This document shows positions 7,178 to 13,185 of a stretch of DNA of 13,185 nt, piece by piece. The first letter of the stretch is position 1. Every line of letters begins with the position of its first letter. Made by a program: the position numbers and the translations under genes. The notes beneath the pieces are model-generated. The model saw nothing but the letters and a program-made list of their open reading frames with translations. It ran no database searches and had not been told where the DNA came from. The DNA is from Clostridiales bacterium UBA8153 (GTDB lineage: Bacteria > Bacillota > Sulfobacillia > UBA8153). The stretch covers positions 1 through 13,185 of the forward strand of contig DMHJ01000177.1 of the NCBI GenBank assembly GCA_003449495.1, in the 5' to 3' direction.

Positions 7178-7205
7178 CTGGGGGGGCAGGAGCGGAGGTG
7201 GACCC

Positions 7206-7763
7206 TTGCGGCTGGTAGTGGGACTGGGCAACCCGGGACCCGACTACGAAGGTACCAGGCATAACATTGGTTTCCTGGTGGTCGACCGGCTGGCCCGGCA
7301 GTACCGGATCGCCCTGAAGCATCGCGGTTTCCTGGCGCACTGGGGTCGGGGCAAGGCGGGCGGCACCGAAGTGGTGCTGGCCAAGCCCCAGACTTTCATG
7401 AACCGGAGTGACCTGGCGGTGTGTTCCCTGCTCAAGGAACTACGCCTGGGGCCGACCGGCCTGGTGGTAGTCCATGATGACCTGGATCTCGAGCCGGGTC
7501 GCTTGCGCATCCGACCCTACGGGGGTTCCGGCGGCCACCGGGGAGTGTTGTCCCTCATCGAAGGCTTGGGCACCGACGAATTCGTGCGGGTCAGGGTCGG
7601 CATCGGCCGCCCGCCGCCCGGCATTGACCCCATCGACTACGTCCTTGCCGGGTATGCCGACTCAGAAGCCGAGCAGGTAGCCGCAGCCATCCAGCACGCC
7701 GCGGCCGCCATCGTCGCCGTCATCGAGGAGGGCGCCGAGGCGGCCATGAACCGGTACAACTGA
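7206..7763 (+). CDS. pth: Peptidyl-tRNA hydrolase
   Basis: Pth cleaves peptidyl-tRNA dropped from stalled ribosomes and recycles tRNA. The frame is open from further upstream, but the family N-terminus RLVVGLGNPG begins right after TTG at 7206, which has GGAGGTG a few bases upstream; this gives 185 residues, the usual size. Active-site features: N9 in GLGNPG, the catalytic His in TRHNIGF (H19), N66 in QTFMNRS, and D92 in VVHDDLDL. Two positions depart from the common pattern: FMNRSD where FMNxSG is usual, and GGHRG where GGHNG is usual, so the active-site Asn equivalent to N114 of E. coli appears to be Arg112. Since pth is essential and its neighbours are intact, I expect it to work, but this substitution deserves checking. 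Confidence 0.94.
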   Translation: MRLVVGLGNPGPDYEGTRHNIGFLVVDRLARQYRIALKHRGFLAHWGRGKAGGTEVVLAKPQTFMNRSDLAVCSLLKELRLGPTGLVVVHDDLDLEPGRLRIRPYGGSGGHRGVLSLIEGLGTDEFVRVRVGIGRPPPGIDPIDYVLAGYADSEAEQVAAAIQHAAAAIVAVIEEGAEAAMNRYN

Positions 7764-7777
7764 GCCGGGAGCCGCGG

Positions 7778-7873
7778 GTGTATGCCGACGGCAAGAAGTT
7801 GACGGCGGTGTCCACCAGACGGTGGGTCCGGGATCGGTGGATGCCCGAGCAGGCGGACACGCCTGCGGCTTGA
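7778..7873 (+). CDS. Possible small ORF of 31 codons after pth (doubtful)
   Basis: GTG at 7778 has GGGAG six bases upstream and opens a 31-codon frame reading VYADGKKLTAVSTRRW and VRDRWMPEQADTPAA. It is basic and has no membrane segment. I recognise no family. It may be a real small protein, the remnant of a larger gene, or chance. The rest of the 247-base pth-mfd gap (7874-7980) shows no recognisable coding sequence. Confidence 0.22.
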   Translation: MYADGKKLTAVSTRRWVRDRWMPEQADTPAA

Positions 7874-7981
7874 CCGGGCACCTGCCCCCCCAGTACCATG
7901 GGAACCATAGCCGTTGGCCGTCGCTCCTGCCGTAGGATTTCCGTGCCCACGAGGGCTACGGCGGCCCGGTGGTCACTGAGG

Positions 7982-8006
7982 AAGCTTTAGCTTCAGGCTA
8001 AGGCTT
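7982..8006 (+). promoter_or_regulatory. Hairpin just before the mfd start, covering its ribosome-binding site
   Basis: AAGCTTTAGC (7982-7991) pairs with GCTAAGGCTT (7997-8006) around a TTCAG loop: ten pairs, one of them G-U. The stem ends 4 bases before the mfd ATG and its 3' arm contains AAGG (8000-8003), the only Shine-Dalgarno-like sequence for that ATG. There is no U-tract. It could be a weak terminator after pth or a translational brake on mfd. Confidence 0.55.
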
Positions 8007-8010
8007 ATTC

Positions 8011-11000
8011 ATGTTTGCGGAAGGAGTCTTACCTACAGCCTTGATACCCGGCGGTCCCTTGCGGTTGCTGTGCAAGTCACCGGAGGTCCAGCTGCTGCTG
8101 GAAGGCCTCGCCAGTCCCCGCAGCGAGCAACTGGTGTACGGTGTGGCCGGCTCGGTGAAAGGACTCATCACGGCGGCACTGGCCGAGGGTTCCCATCGCG
8201 GTGTGCTCGTGCTGACGGCGGGCCTGGGGGCGGCGGAGCAGCTGGCCCGGGAGCTCGTCACCTGGCTGGGTCCGGCCCGGGTGTCGCTTTACCCTCCGCT
8301 GGAGGTACTGCCTTACGAGGTCACCGCGTACAGCGGTGAGGTCGTGGCCCAGCGACTTGCCGCCCTGGAACGCTTGCGTGATGAAGGACACGTGCTGGTG
8401 ACACCGGCTACGGCCTTGATGAGGCGCTTGGTTCCCAGCGAAGTCTTCTCTCGCTACTACCATGAGTTGGCGAGCGGTGACCGCTGCGATCCCCAGGAGT
8501 TGGCAAACAGCCTGGTGGAGGCCGGGTATGCCAGGGTCGATCCCGTCGATTCACCGGGCCAGTTCGGACTTCGCGGGGGAATTGTCGATGTCTTTGCTCC
8601 CGGTCACCCGCAGCCGGTCCGGCTGGAGCTGTTCGGCCACGAGATCGACGGCATCCGGGCCTTCGATCCGGTCACGCAACGCTCTACCCAGAACCTGCGG
8701 GCCGTGACCATTCCTCCCGCCCGGGAGCTGGTCATGGATCGGCCTACCCGGGACGCCGGGGTGGCCCGCCTCCGGGCGGACTATCAAGCATTTGCCAGCA
8801 GCTTTCCTGGAGCTGAGTCCAGGGCCCGCATGCAGGATCGCGTGGAAGAAGTCATCCACCGGCTAGAGGCCGATTCCGCCGGGCACGGCGCCATCGCCTA
8901 TCTCCCGTACTTCCACCCTCCGGCCTCGCTCTTGGACTACCTGCCACCCAGTACGTTCGTTGTGTTGGATGAGATCGCGCGGATTGCCAGCGAGCTTTCA
9001 GATTGGCAGCGGGACATGCGGGAACTGTTCGCCGCCCGGCTGGAGCAGGGCGCGCTCCTACCCGGCCAACTGGCAGTCTATCATACCTGGCCGGAGCTGG
9101 CCGCCCAGCTGAAGAAGAGGCACATTGTGCACCAGTGCCTGCTGTTCAAGGGTTCCCCCGGCTTTACTCCCCTCAAGATGGTGGGGCTGGTCTCCCGGGC
9201 GAACCAGCTGTTCTGGGGCCAGTGGCCGCAGCTGTCGGACGAGATCCAGAGCTGGAAGGCCCAGGGCCGGACGATCCTGCTCACTGCCTCCAACCAGGAG
9301 CGCGCGGAACGCGTGGCCGGTGTCCTGCGCGATGCCGGTGTGGAGAGCCTGATGCCGGGACACCACCACCCGCCGGCCCCGGGGACGGTGAGCATTGTCC
9401 CGGGGAACCTGGAACGGGGCTTCACCCTGCCCGGCCTGGGGTTGGTGGTGGTGAGCGACGCCGACTTGTACGGGCGCACCCGGTCCAGGCAACCCCAGAA
9501 GAGGACCGGGGACCGGGCCCCGGCCCTGGAGTGGTTGGATATCAAGGCCGGGGACTTTGTGGTGCACGCCCACCACGGCATCGGAAAGTACCTGGGTGTA
9601 CGCACCCTGGAAATCGAGGGCGTGCAGCGCGACTACTGCTACATCAAGTACGCCGCCGCCGATGCCCTGTACGTGCCCGCCGATCAGATCCACCTGATCC
9701 AGAAGTATGTGGGCGCCGAGGGGCATGAACCCAAGCTAAACCGGCTGGGCGGGAACGAATGGTCAAGAGTCAGATCGCGGGCGCGGGCTGCCGTGCGCAA
9801 GCTGGCCCAGGAGCTGTTGGGGCTTTACGCCCTCCGGGAACACTCTGCCGGACATGCCTTTGGTCCCGACACTGTGTGGCAGGCGGAGTTTGAAGAGGCC
9901 TTCAAGTTCGAGGAGACTCCCGACCAGCTCACCGCCACCAGGGAGATCAAGCGGGACCTGGAACGCCCGCGCATCATGGACCGCCTGCTCTGCGGGGACG
10001 TGGGCTATGGCAAGACCGAGGTGGCCATGAGGGCCGCCTTCAAGGCGGTGCTCGACGGCAAGCAGGTTGCCGTACTGGTCCCCACTACCATCTTGGCGCA
10101 GCAGCACTACCAGACATTTGGCGAACGCATGCAGGGCTACCCCGTGAACGTGGCCGTCCTCAGCCGCTTCCGCTCCCCCAAGGAACAGCAGGAAGTGCTC
10201 CGGAAGCTACGCGCGGGCACCGTAGATGTGGTCATCGGCACCCACCGCCTGCTCAGTGCCGATGTACGCTTCGCCCGGCTCGGCCTGCTCATTGTCGACG
10301 AGGAACAGCGCTTCGGTGTAGCCCACAAAGAGAAGATCAAGCAGATGAAGAAGGCCGTGGATGTCCTCACCCTCACCGCCACCCCCATACCCCGTACCCT
10401 GCACATGGCCCTGGCCGGTCTCCGGGACATGAGCATTATCGACACTCCGCCCGAGGACAGGTACCCGGTGCAGACCTTTGTGGTTCCCTATGACGATGGC
10501 CTGGTGGCCGAGGCCATGGCCCGGGAGCTCCGCCGCGGCGGCCAGGTCTTTTACGTGCACAACCGGGTCCAGTCCATTGAGAAAGTGGCGTTCAAAGTGG
10601 GCAGACTGCTGCCCCAGGGAAGGGTGGCGGTGGGGCACGGGCAGATGCGGGAGGAGCATCTGGAGAAGGTAGTCGTAGACTTCCTGGAAGGTAAGTACGA
10701 CGTGCTGGTGAGCACCACCATCATCGAATCGGGCCTGGATATGCCCAATGTCAACACCCTCATCGTCGACGAGGCCGACCGGCTCGGGTTGGCCCAGCTG
10801 TACCAGCTGCGCGGGAGGGTCGGGCGATCCCACCGGCTAGCTTATGCCTATTTCACTTACCGCAAAGAACGGCTCATGCCCGAGACGGCGGAAAAGCGCC
10901 TGCAGGCCATTGTGGAGCTGACCGAGCTGGGCTCGGGCCTGCAGTTGGCCAAGCGCGATCTGGAGATCCGGGGGGCCGGTAACCTCCTAGGTCCGGAACA

Positions 11001-11589
11001 GCACGGCTTCTTGGTGACGGTGGGCTTTGCCATGTACTGCCGCCTGCTGGAGGAAGCCATCCAGGAACTGCAGGGGCGATCCGTAGCAGAAGAGCGCCCT
11101 CCGGTTACCGTGGAGCTGCGGGTCAATGCCTACCTTCCCGACACCTACATCTCGGATCACCGGCAGAAACTGGAGTTCTATAAGAGGATCGCGACGGTAG
11201 GCAGCATTGACGAGGCGGCGGATATTGCCGATGAGTTGACCGACCGCTTCGGCGAAATGCCGATTCCCGTGGAAAACCTGCTGTCCGTGGCCAGGACCAA
11301 GGTACATGCGGCCAGGGCCGGAGTCAGCGCCCTCAGCCACGCCCAAGACCGGGTGGTGTTTCGCCGTCCGGGGGACGGCCAGTTCGAAGTGGCCCGGCTC
11401 AGGGACGGGCTCCAGCCTTACCGGCAACGGCTGTTGGGAGGCACTGCCCGCCACCCGGCCCTCGCGCTCAAGACGGATGGCCTGTCCGGGTCTGAACTCA
11501 TCAGCGAGGTTGAGAGATTTACCGGCAGGCTGGCGCAGGTGCTGGAGGAACACGGGAACGTGCCGGGGCCGGTGCCCAAAGGGCGGTAG
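8011..11589 (+). CDS. mfd: Transcription-repair coupling factor
   Basis: Mfd is an ATP-driven DNA translocase that removes RNA polymerase stalled at lesions and recruits UvrA for excision repair. The 1192-residue protein is full length. Order of domains: UvrB-like N-terminal module (LYPPLEVLPYEVTAYSGEVV and GQFGLRGGIVDVFAPG); RNA-polymerase-interacting domain starting at GDFVVHAHHGIGKYLGV (D515); RecG-like helicase with Walker A GDVGYGKTE (K668), VLVPTTILAQQHYQTF, DEEQ box VDEEQRFG (763-766), TLTATPIPRTLHMAL and QLRGRVGRS; then GAGNLLGPEQHG and a C-terminal TRCF domain (YLPDTYISDHRQKLEFYKRI). ATG at 8011 gives an N-terminus of normal length, but its ribosome-binding site lies inside a hairpin. 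A TTG at 8041 is the main alternative. No break is seen. Confidence 0.97.
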   Translation: MFAEGVLPTALIPGGPLRLLCKSPEVQLLLEGLASPRSEQLVYGVAGSVKGLITAALAEGSHRGVLVLTAGLGAAEQLARELVTWLGPARVSLYPPLEVLPYEVTAYSGEVVAQRLAALERLRDEGHVLVTPATALMRRLVPSEVFSRYYHELASGDRCDPQELANSLVEAGYARVDPVDSPGQFGLRGGIVDVFAPGHPQPVRLELFGHEIDGIRAFDPVTQRSTQNLRAVTIPPARELVMDRPTRDAGVARLRADYQAFASSFPGAESRARMQDRVEEVIHRLEADSAGHGAIAYLPYFHPPASLLDYLPPSTFVVLDEIARIASELSDWQRDMRELFAARLEQGALLPGQLAVYHTWPELAAQLKKRHIVHQCLLFKGSPGFTPLKMVGLVSRANQLFWGQWPQLSDEIQSWKAQGRTILLTASNQERAERVAGVLRDAGVESLMPGHHHPPAPGTVSIVPGNLERGFTLPGLGLVVVSDADLYGRTRSRQPQKRTGDRAPALEWLDIKAGDFVVHAHHGIGKYLGVRTLEIEGVQRDYCYIKYAAADALYVPADQIHLIQKYVGAEGHEPKLNRLGGNEWSRVRSRARAAVRKLAQELLGLYALREHSAGHAFGPDTVWQAEFEEAFKFEETPDQLTATREIKRDLERPRIMDRLLCGDVGYGKTEVAMRAAFKAVLDGKQVAVLVPTTILAQQHYQTFGERMQGYPVNVAVLSRFRSPKEQQEVLRKLRAGTVDVVIGTHRLLSADVRFARLGLLIVDEEQRFGVAHKEKIKQMKKAVDVLTLTATPIPRTLHMALAGLRDMSIIDTPPEDRYPVQTFVVPYDDGLVAEAMARELRRGGQVFYVHNRVQSIEKVAFKVGRLLPQGRVAVGHGQMREEHLEKVVVDFLEGKYDVLVSTTIIESGLDMPNVNTLIVDEADRLGLAQLYQLRGRVGRSHRLAYAYFTYRKERLMPETAEKRLQAIVELTELGSGLQLAKRDLEIRGAGNLLGPEQHGFLVTVGFAMYCRLLEEAIQELQGRSVAEERPPVTVELRVNAYLPDTYISDHRQKLEFYKRIATVGSIDEAADIADELTDRFGEMPIPVENLLSVARTKVHAARAGVSALSHAQDRVVFRRPGDGQFEVARLRDGLQPYRQRLLGGTARHPALALKTDGLSGSELISEVERFTGRLAQVLEEHGNVPGPVPKGR

Positions 11590-11714
11590 CCGGTTCCGGC
11601 ACACCTGGGCGTGGCTACACCGGACGTCGCCGTGTCCCGGCCCAGGACACTGGCGGCGACGGCGCGGCGAGGCGGCGTCCTGACTGGTGGCTCCCCTCGC
11701 GACGCTGCCAGAAA

Positions 11715-11745
11715 TGAATAATAGTAGCAAGGTGCCTATATACTA
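11715..11745 (+). promoter_or_regulatory. Forespore sigma-G type promoter upstream of spoVT
   Basis: TGAATA (11715-11720), 18 bases, then TATACTA (11739-11745). This agrees with the Bacillus sigma-G pattern (-35 TGAATA, 17-18 bases, -10 CATACTA) at all but one base, and spoVT is a sigma-G-dependent gene in Bacillus subtilis. The site stands in an AT-richer patch 36 bases before the spoVT start. The stretch between mfd and this promoter (11590-11714) holds no recognisable gene or clear terminator. Confidence 0.72.
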
Positions 11746-11780
11746 TCACCGAACCAGGACAGGGCAAAGGAGGGGTGGTA

Positions 11781-12487
11781 GTGAAGGCAACAGGCATTGT
11801 AAGGCGCATCGACGACCTGGGATGCGTGGTCATACCCAAGGAGATACGGCGTACACTGCGGATGCGTGAGGGAGATCCTCTGGAGATCTTCGGGGGCCGT
11901 GATGGCGAAGCGATCCTGAAGAAGTACTTTCCCACCGGTGAGCCGGGAGATTTCGCCAAGGAGCACGCCGATTCCCCGGCCGAGGCTACCGGGCACATTG
12001 CCCTCAGCGCCGGCCGGGATGGCATAATCGCCGCAGCCGGTGCTTCGAAGCAAGAGTTCCTCGACCGGCCCAGCTTCGCCGCCGTGGAGCGGATGATGGA
12101 AGACCGTAGGCCGGTGCTGTTAGATGAAGCAGGTGTGAACAGGTATTGCGAGAGCGCGCAACTGCCGACGAGGATGCCGCATGCAAGTTCGCCGGCAAGG
12201 TGATGGCGCCCATCATCGCGGAAGGCGGTCCCATCGGGGCGGTGTTCATCTGTTCCCGCGAGTCCCAAGTGCAGATGGGGGAGCTGGAGCTGAAGCTGGC
12301 GGAAACGGCCGCGGGCTTCTTGGCCAAGCAGATGGAGCGGCAGGCTGCATGGAGAGAGGCGGAGCAGAGGTGCCGCCGCTTTCCTTTCCGGCCCCTTCCG
12401 CTCTATAGCGGGAAGTGCTGCCAGGGCGGTACCCTGGGGCAATGGCCGGTGCCAACCCGTCGCCTGCGGTTGGCCGCGAGACCGTAG
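11781..12487 (+). pseudogene. spoVT: Stage V sporulation regulator SpoVT, frameshifted
   Basis: SpoVT is a forespore transcription factor with an AbrB-type DNA-binding domain and a C-terminal GAF-like domain, usually about 180 residues. GTG at 11781 follows AAAGGAGGGG by about 5 bases and gives KATGIVRRIDDLG, then VVIPKEIRRTLRMREGDPLEIF, a near-perfect AbrB-domain match (with Cys where LGRVVIP normally has Arg), then KKYFPTGEPGDFAKEHAD. The GAF part starts in the same frame but that frame ends at TGA 12201-12203. The conserved end, VMAPIIAEGGPIGAVFI and LAETAAGFLAKQMER, lies two frames over; the switch must fall between 12128 and 12200. The usual stop after QMEx is missing, so the second frame runs about 48 residues further to 12487. 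Either a real mutation or a single sequencing indel; the lost stop favours decay. A truncated DNA-binding domain might still be made. Confidence 0.88.
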
Positions 12488-12548
12488 AGAAGGACAGGAG
12501 GAAGGGGCGCTGTCCTACCGGCCCGGGCCGGCGGGAGAACGCCCGCCC

Positions 12549-13185
12549 TTGGTAAAAAGCAAGCAGTTGCTTCCGGGAGGCGCCCTCGTCTTGGGCCGGG
12601 CTCTTCGGCAGAGTCCTGGGGGCCGGATACCGGGTTTCCCTCTACTGCCGGCTGGGTCAGGAAGGCGTCGGACCGTTCCGGATGGCCCACCCGGTCTACG
12701 GGCTGGTGTTGGTGCTGTCCACTACCGGCATCAAGGGGACCGTGTCCAGACTGGTGGCCGGGGAGATGGCCCCAGGAAACCGGGCCGGTGCCTGGCGGGC
12801 TTTCCGGGTCTTCTTCGCCCTGCTGGCCAGCACGGGCTTGTCACCGCCGGTGGCGCCGGTGCTGGCGGCCGGCCCCATCGCCACTTAGGTCGTGAGGGAG
12901 TAGCGGGCGTGCCTCTCGATGATGGCCAGCTCCCCGGCGGTGGTGTCTGTCTCCACCATGGCGGCATAGCGGGGGTTATTCCGGGGTCTGTAGCAGATGA
13001 CACCTGCGGCGCTGTCGCAGGTCATCGAAGGGATCTTCCGCGTGGTCACTACGCTGATCTTGACTTACGTCCTGCGGCCCCGGGGAATGGAGTTGGGCAG
13101 CGCCGGGGCGGCCTCAGGCCCCGTGACCGGTCTGGTCTACGTGGTGCATGGGTACTATCGGTTGCAAGCACCCACACAACGCCCC
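12549..13185 (+). pseudogene. SpoVB/MurJ-family lipid flippase, broken (continues past right edge)
   Basis: These membrane proteins of the MOP superfamily flip lipid-linked cell-wall or spore-cortex precursors and normally have 12-14 membrane segments. A probable start TTG at 12549 opens VKSKQLLPGGALVLG; homology then moves one frame near 12598 to GLFGRVLGAGYRVSLY, LGQEGVGPFRMAHPVYG, STTGIKGTVSRLVAGEM and GAWRAFRVFFALL. In that frame TAG stops occur at 12886, 12901, 12967 and 12991, yet homology carries on through them: RGLFRGL, TAG, QMTPAALSQVIEGIFRVV, then LRPRGMELGSAGAA to the window edge (family form: YRGFFQGxQxMTPTAxSQVxEQ). Position right after spoVT is where Bacillus has yabM, a spoVB-like gene. 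The gene is clearly non-functional under the standard code. Confidence 0.8.

Noticed and set aside
6939..7205. Upstream extension of the pth frame into prs
   Set aside because: It overlaps the conserved prs coding sequence; the Pth family N-terminus and a ribosome-binding site place the start at 7206.
11590..11710. Remnant of a peptidyl-prolyl isomerase gene between mfd and spoVT
   Set aside because: Some Clostridia have one there, but none of the three plus-strand frames shows a recognisable motif.
1..13185. CRISPR arrays, insertion sequences, tRNA or rRNA genes
   Set aside because: No regularly spaced repeats, transposase motifs, terminal inverted repeats or tRNA-like cloverleaf sequences were seen on reading the window.

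Overview
The window looks like chromosomal DNA of a high-GC, spore-forming (or formerly spore-forming) Firmicute, most likely of the class Clostridia. The evidence is the gene order ispE - nucleotidyltransferase - purR - glmU - prs - pth - mfd - spoVT - spoVB-like, a Gram-positive type PurR, a T-box leader, purine-rich Shine-Dalgarno sites and frequent GTG/TTG starts. I cannot name the genus from sequence alone.

Layout. At the left edge, on the minus strand, is the first part of leuA behind a T-box riboswitch leader (about 360-630). A gap of about 275 bp with no recognisable gene (631-905) separates it from plus-strand gene debris at 906-1980: a trypsin-like serine protease gene broken by two in-frame stops and a frameshift, running into what looks like the C-terminal end of a cyanophycin-synthetase-like gene. 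The intact housekeeping block follows, all on the plus strand: ispE (isoprenoid precursor kinase), a MobA-like nucleotidyltransferase of unknown substrate, purR (purine regulator), glmU (UDP-GlcNAc synthesis), prs (PRPP synthesis), pth (peptidyl-tRNA hydrolase) and mfd (transcription-repair coupling factor). PurR senses PRPP, the product of Prs. GlmU and IspE both feed cell-envelope precursor pathways.

At the right end are two sporulation-type genes, both damaged. spoVT still has a convincing forespore sigma-G type promoter and a good start, but its second half is in another frame and its usual stop is lost. The SpoVB/MurJ-family flippase gene has one frameshift and four in-frame stops, all TAG, and runs off the window. 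All breaks fall in dispensable or sporulation genes while about 9.5 kb of housekeeping genes is clean, which points to real gene decay (loss of sporulation) more than to sequencing error.

The most interesting items are: the decaying sporulation end with an intact sigma-G promoter; four-of-four TAG stops in the flippase pseudogene; the nucleotidyltransferase beside ispE with a degenerate signature loop; a probable CTG start for purR; a hairpin burying the mfd ribosome-binding site; and a Pth with an Asn-to-Arg change at a usually conserved active-site position. I found no clear sign of a wholly new multi-gene system.
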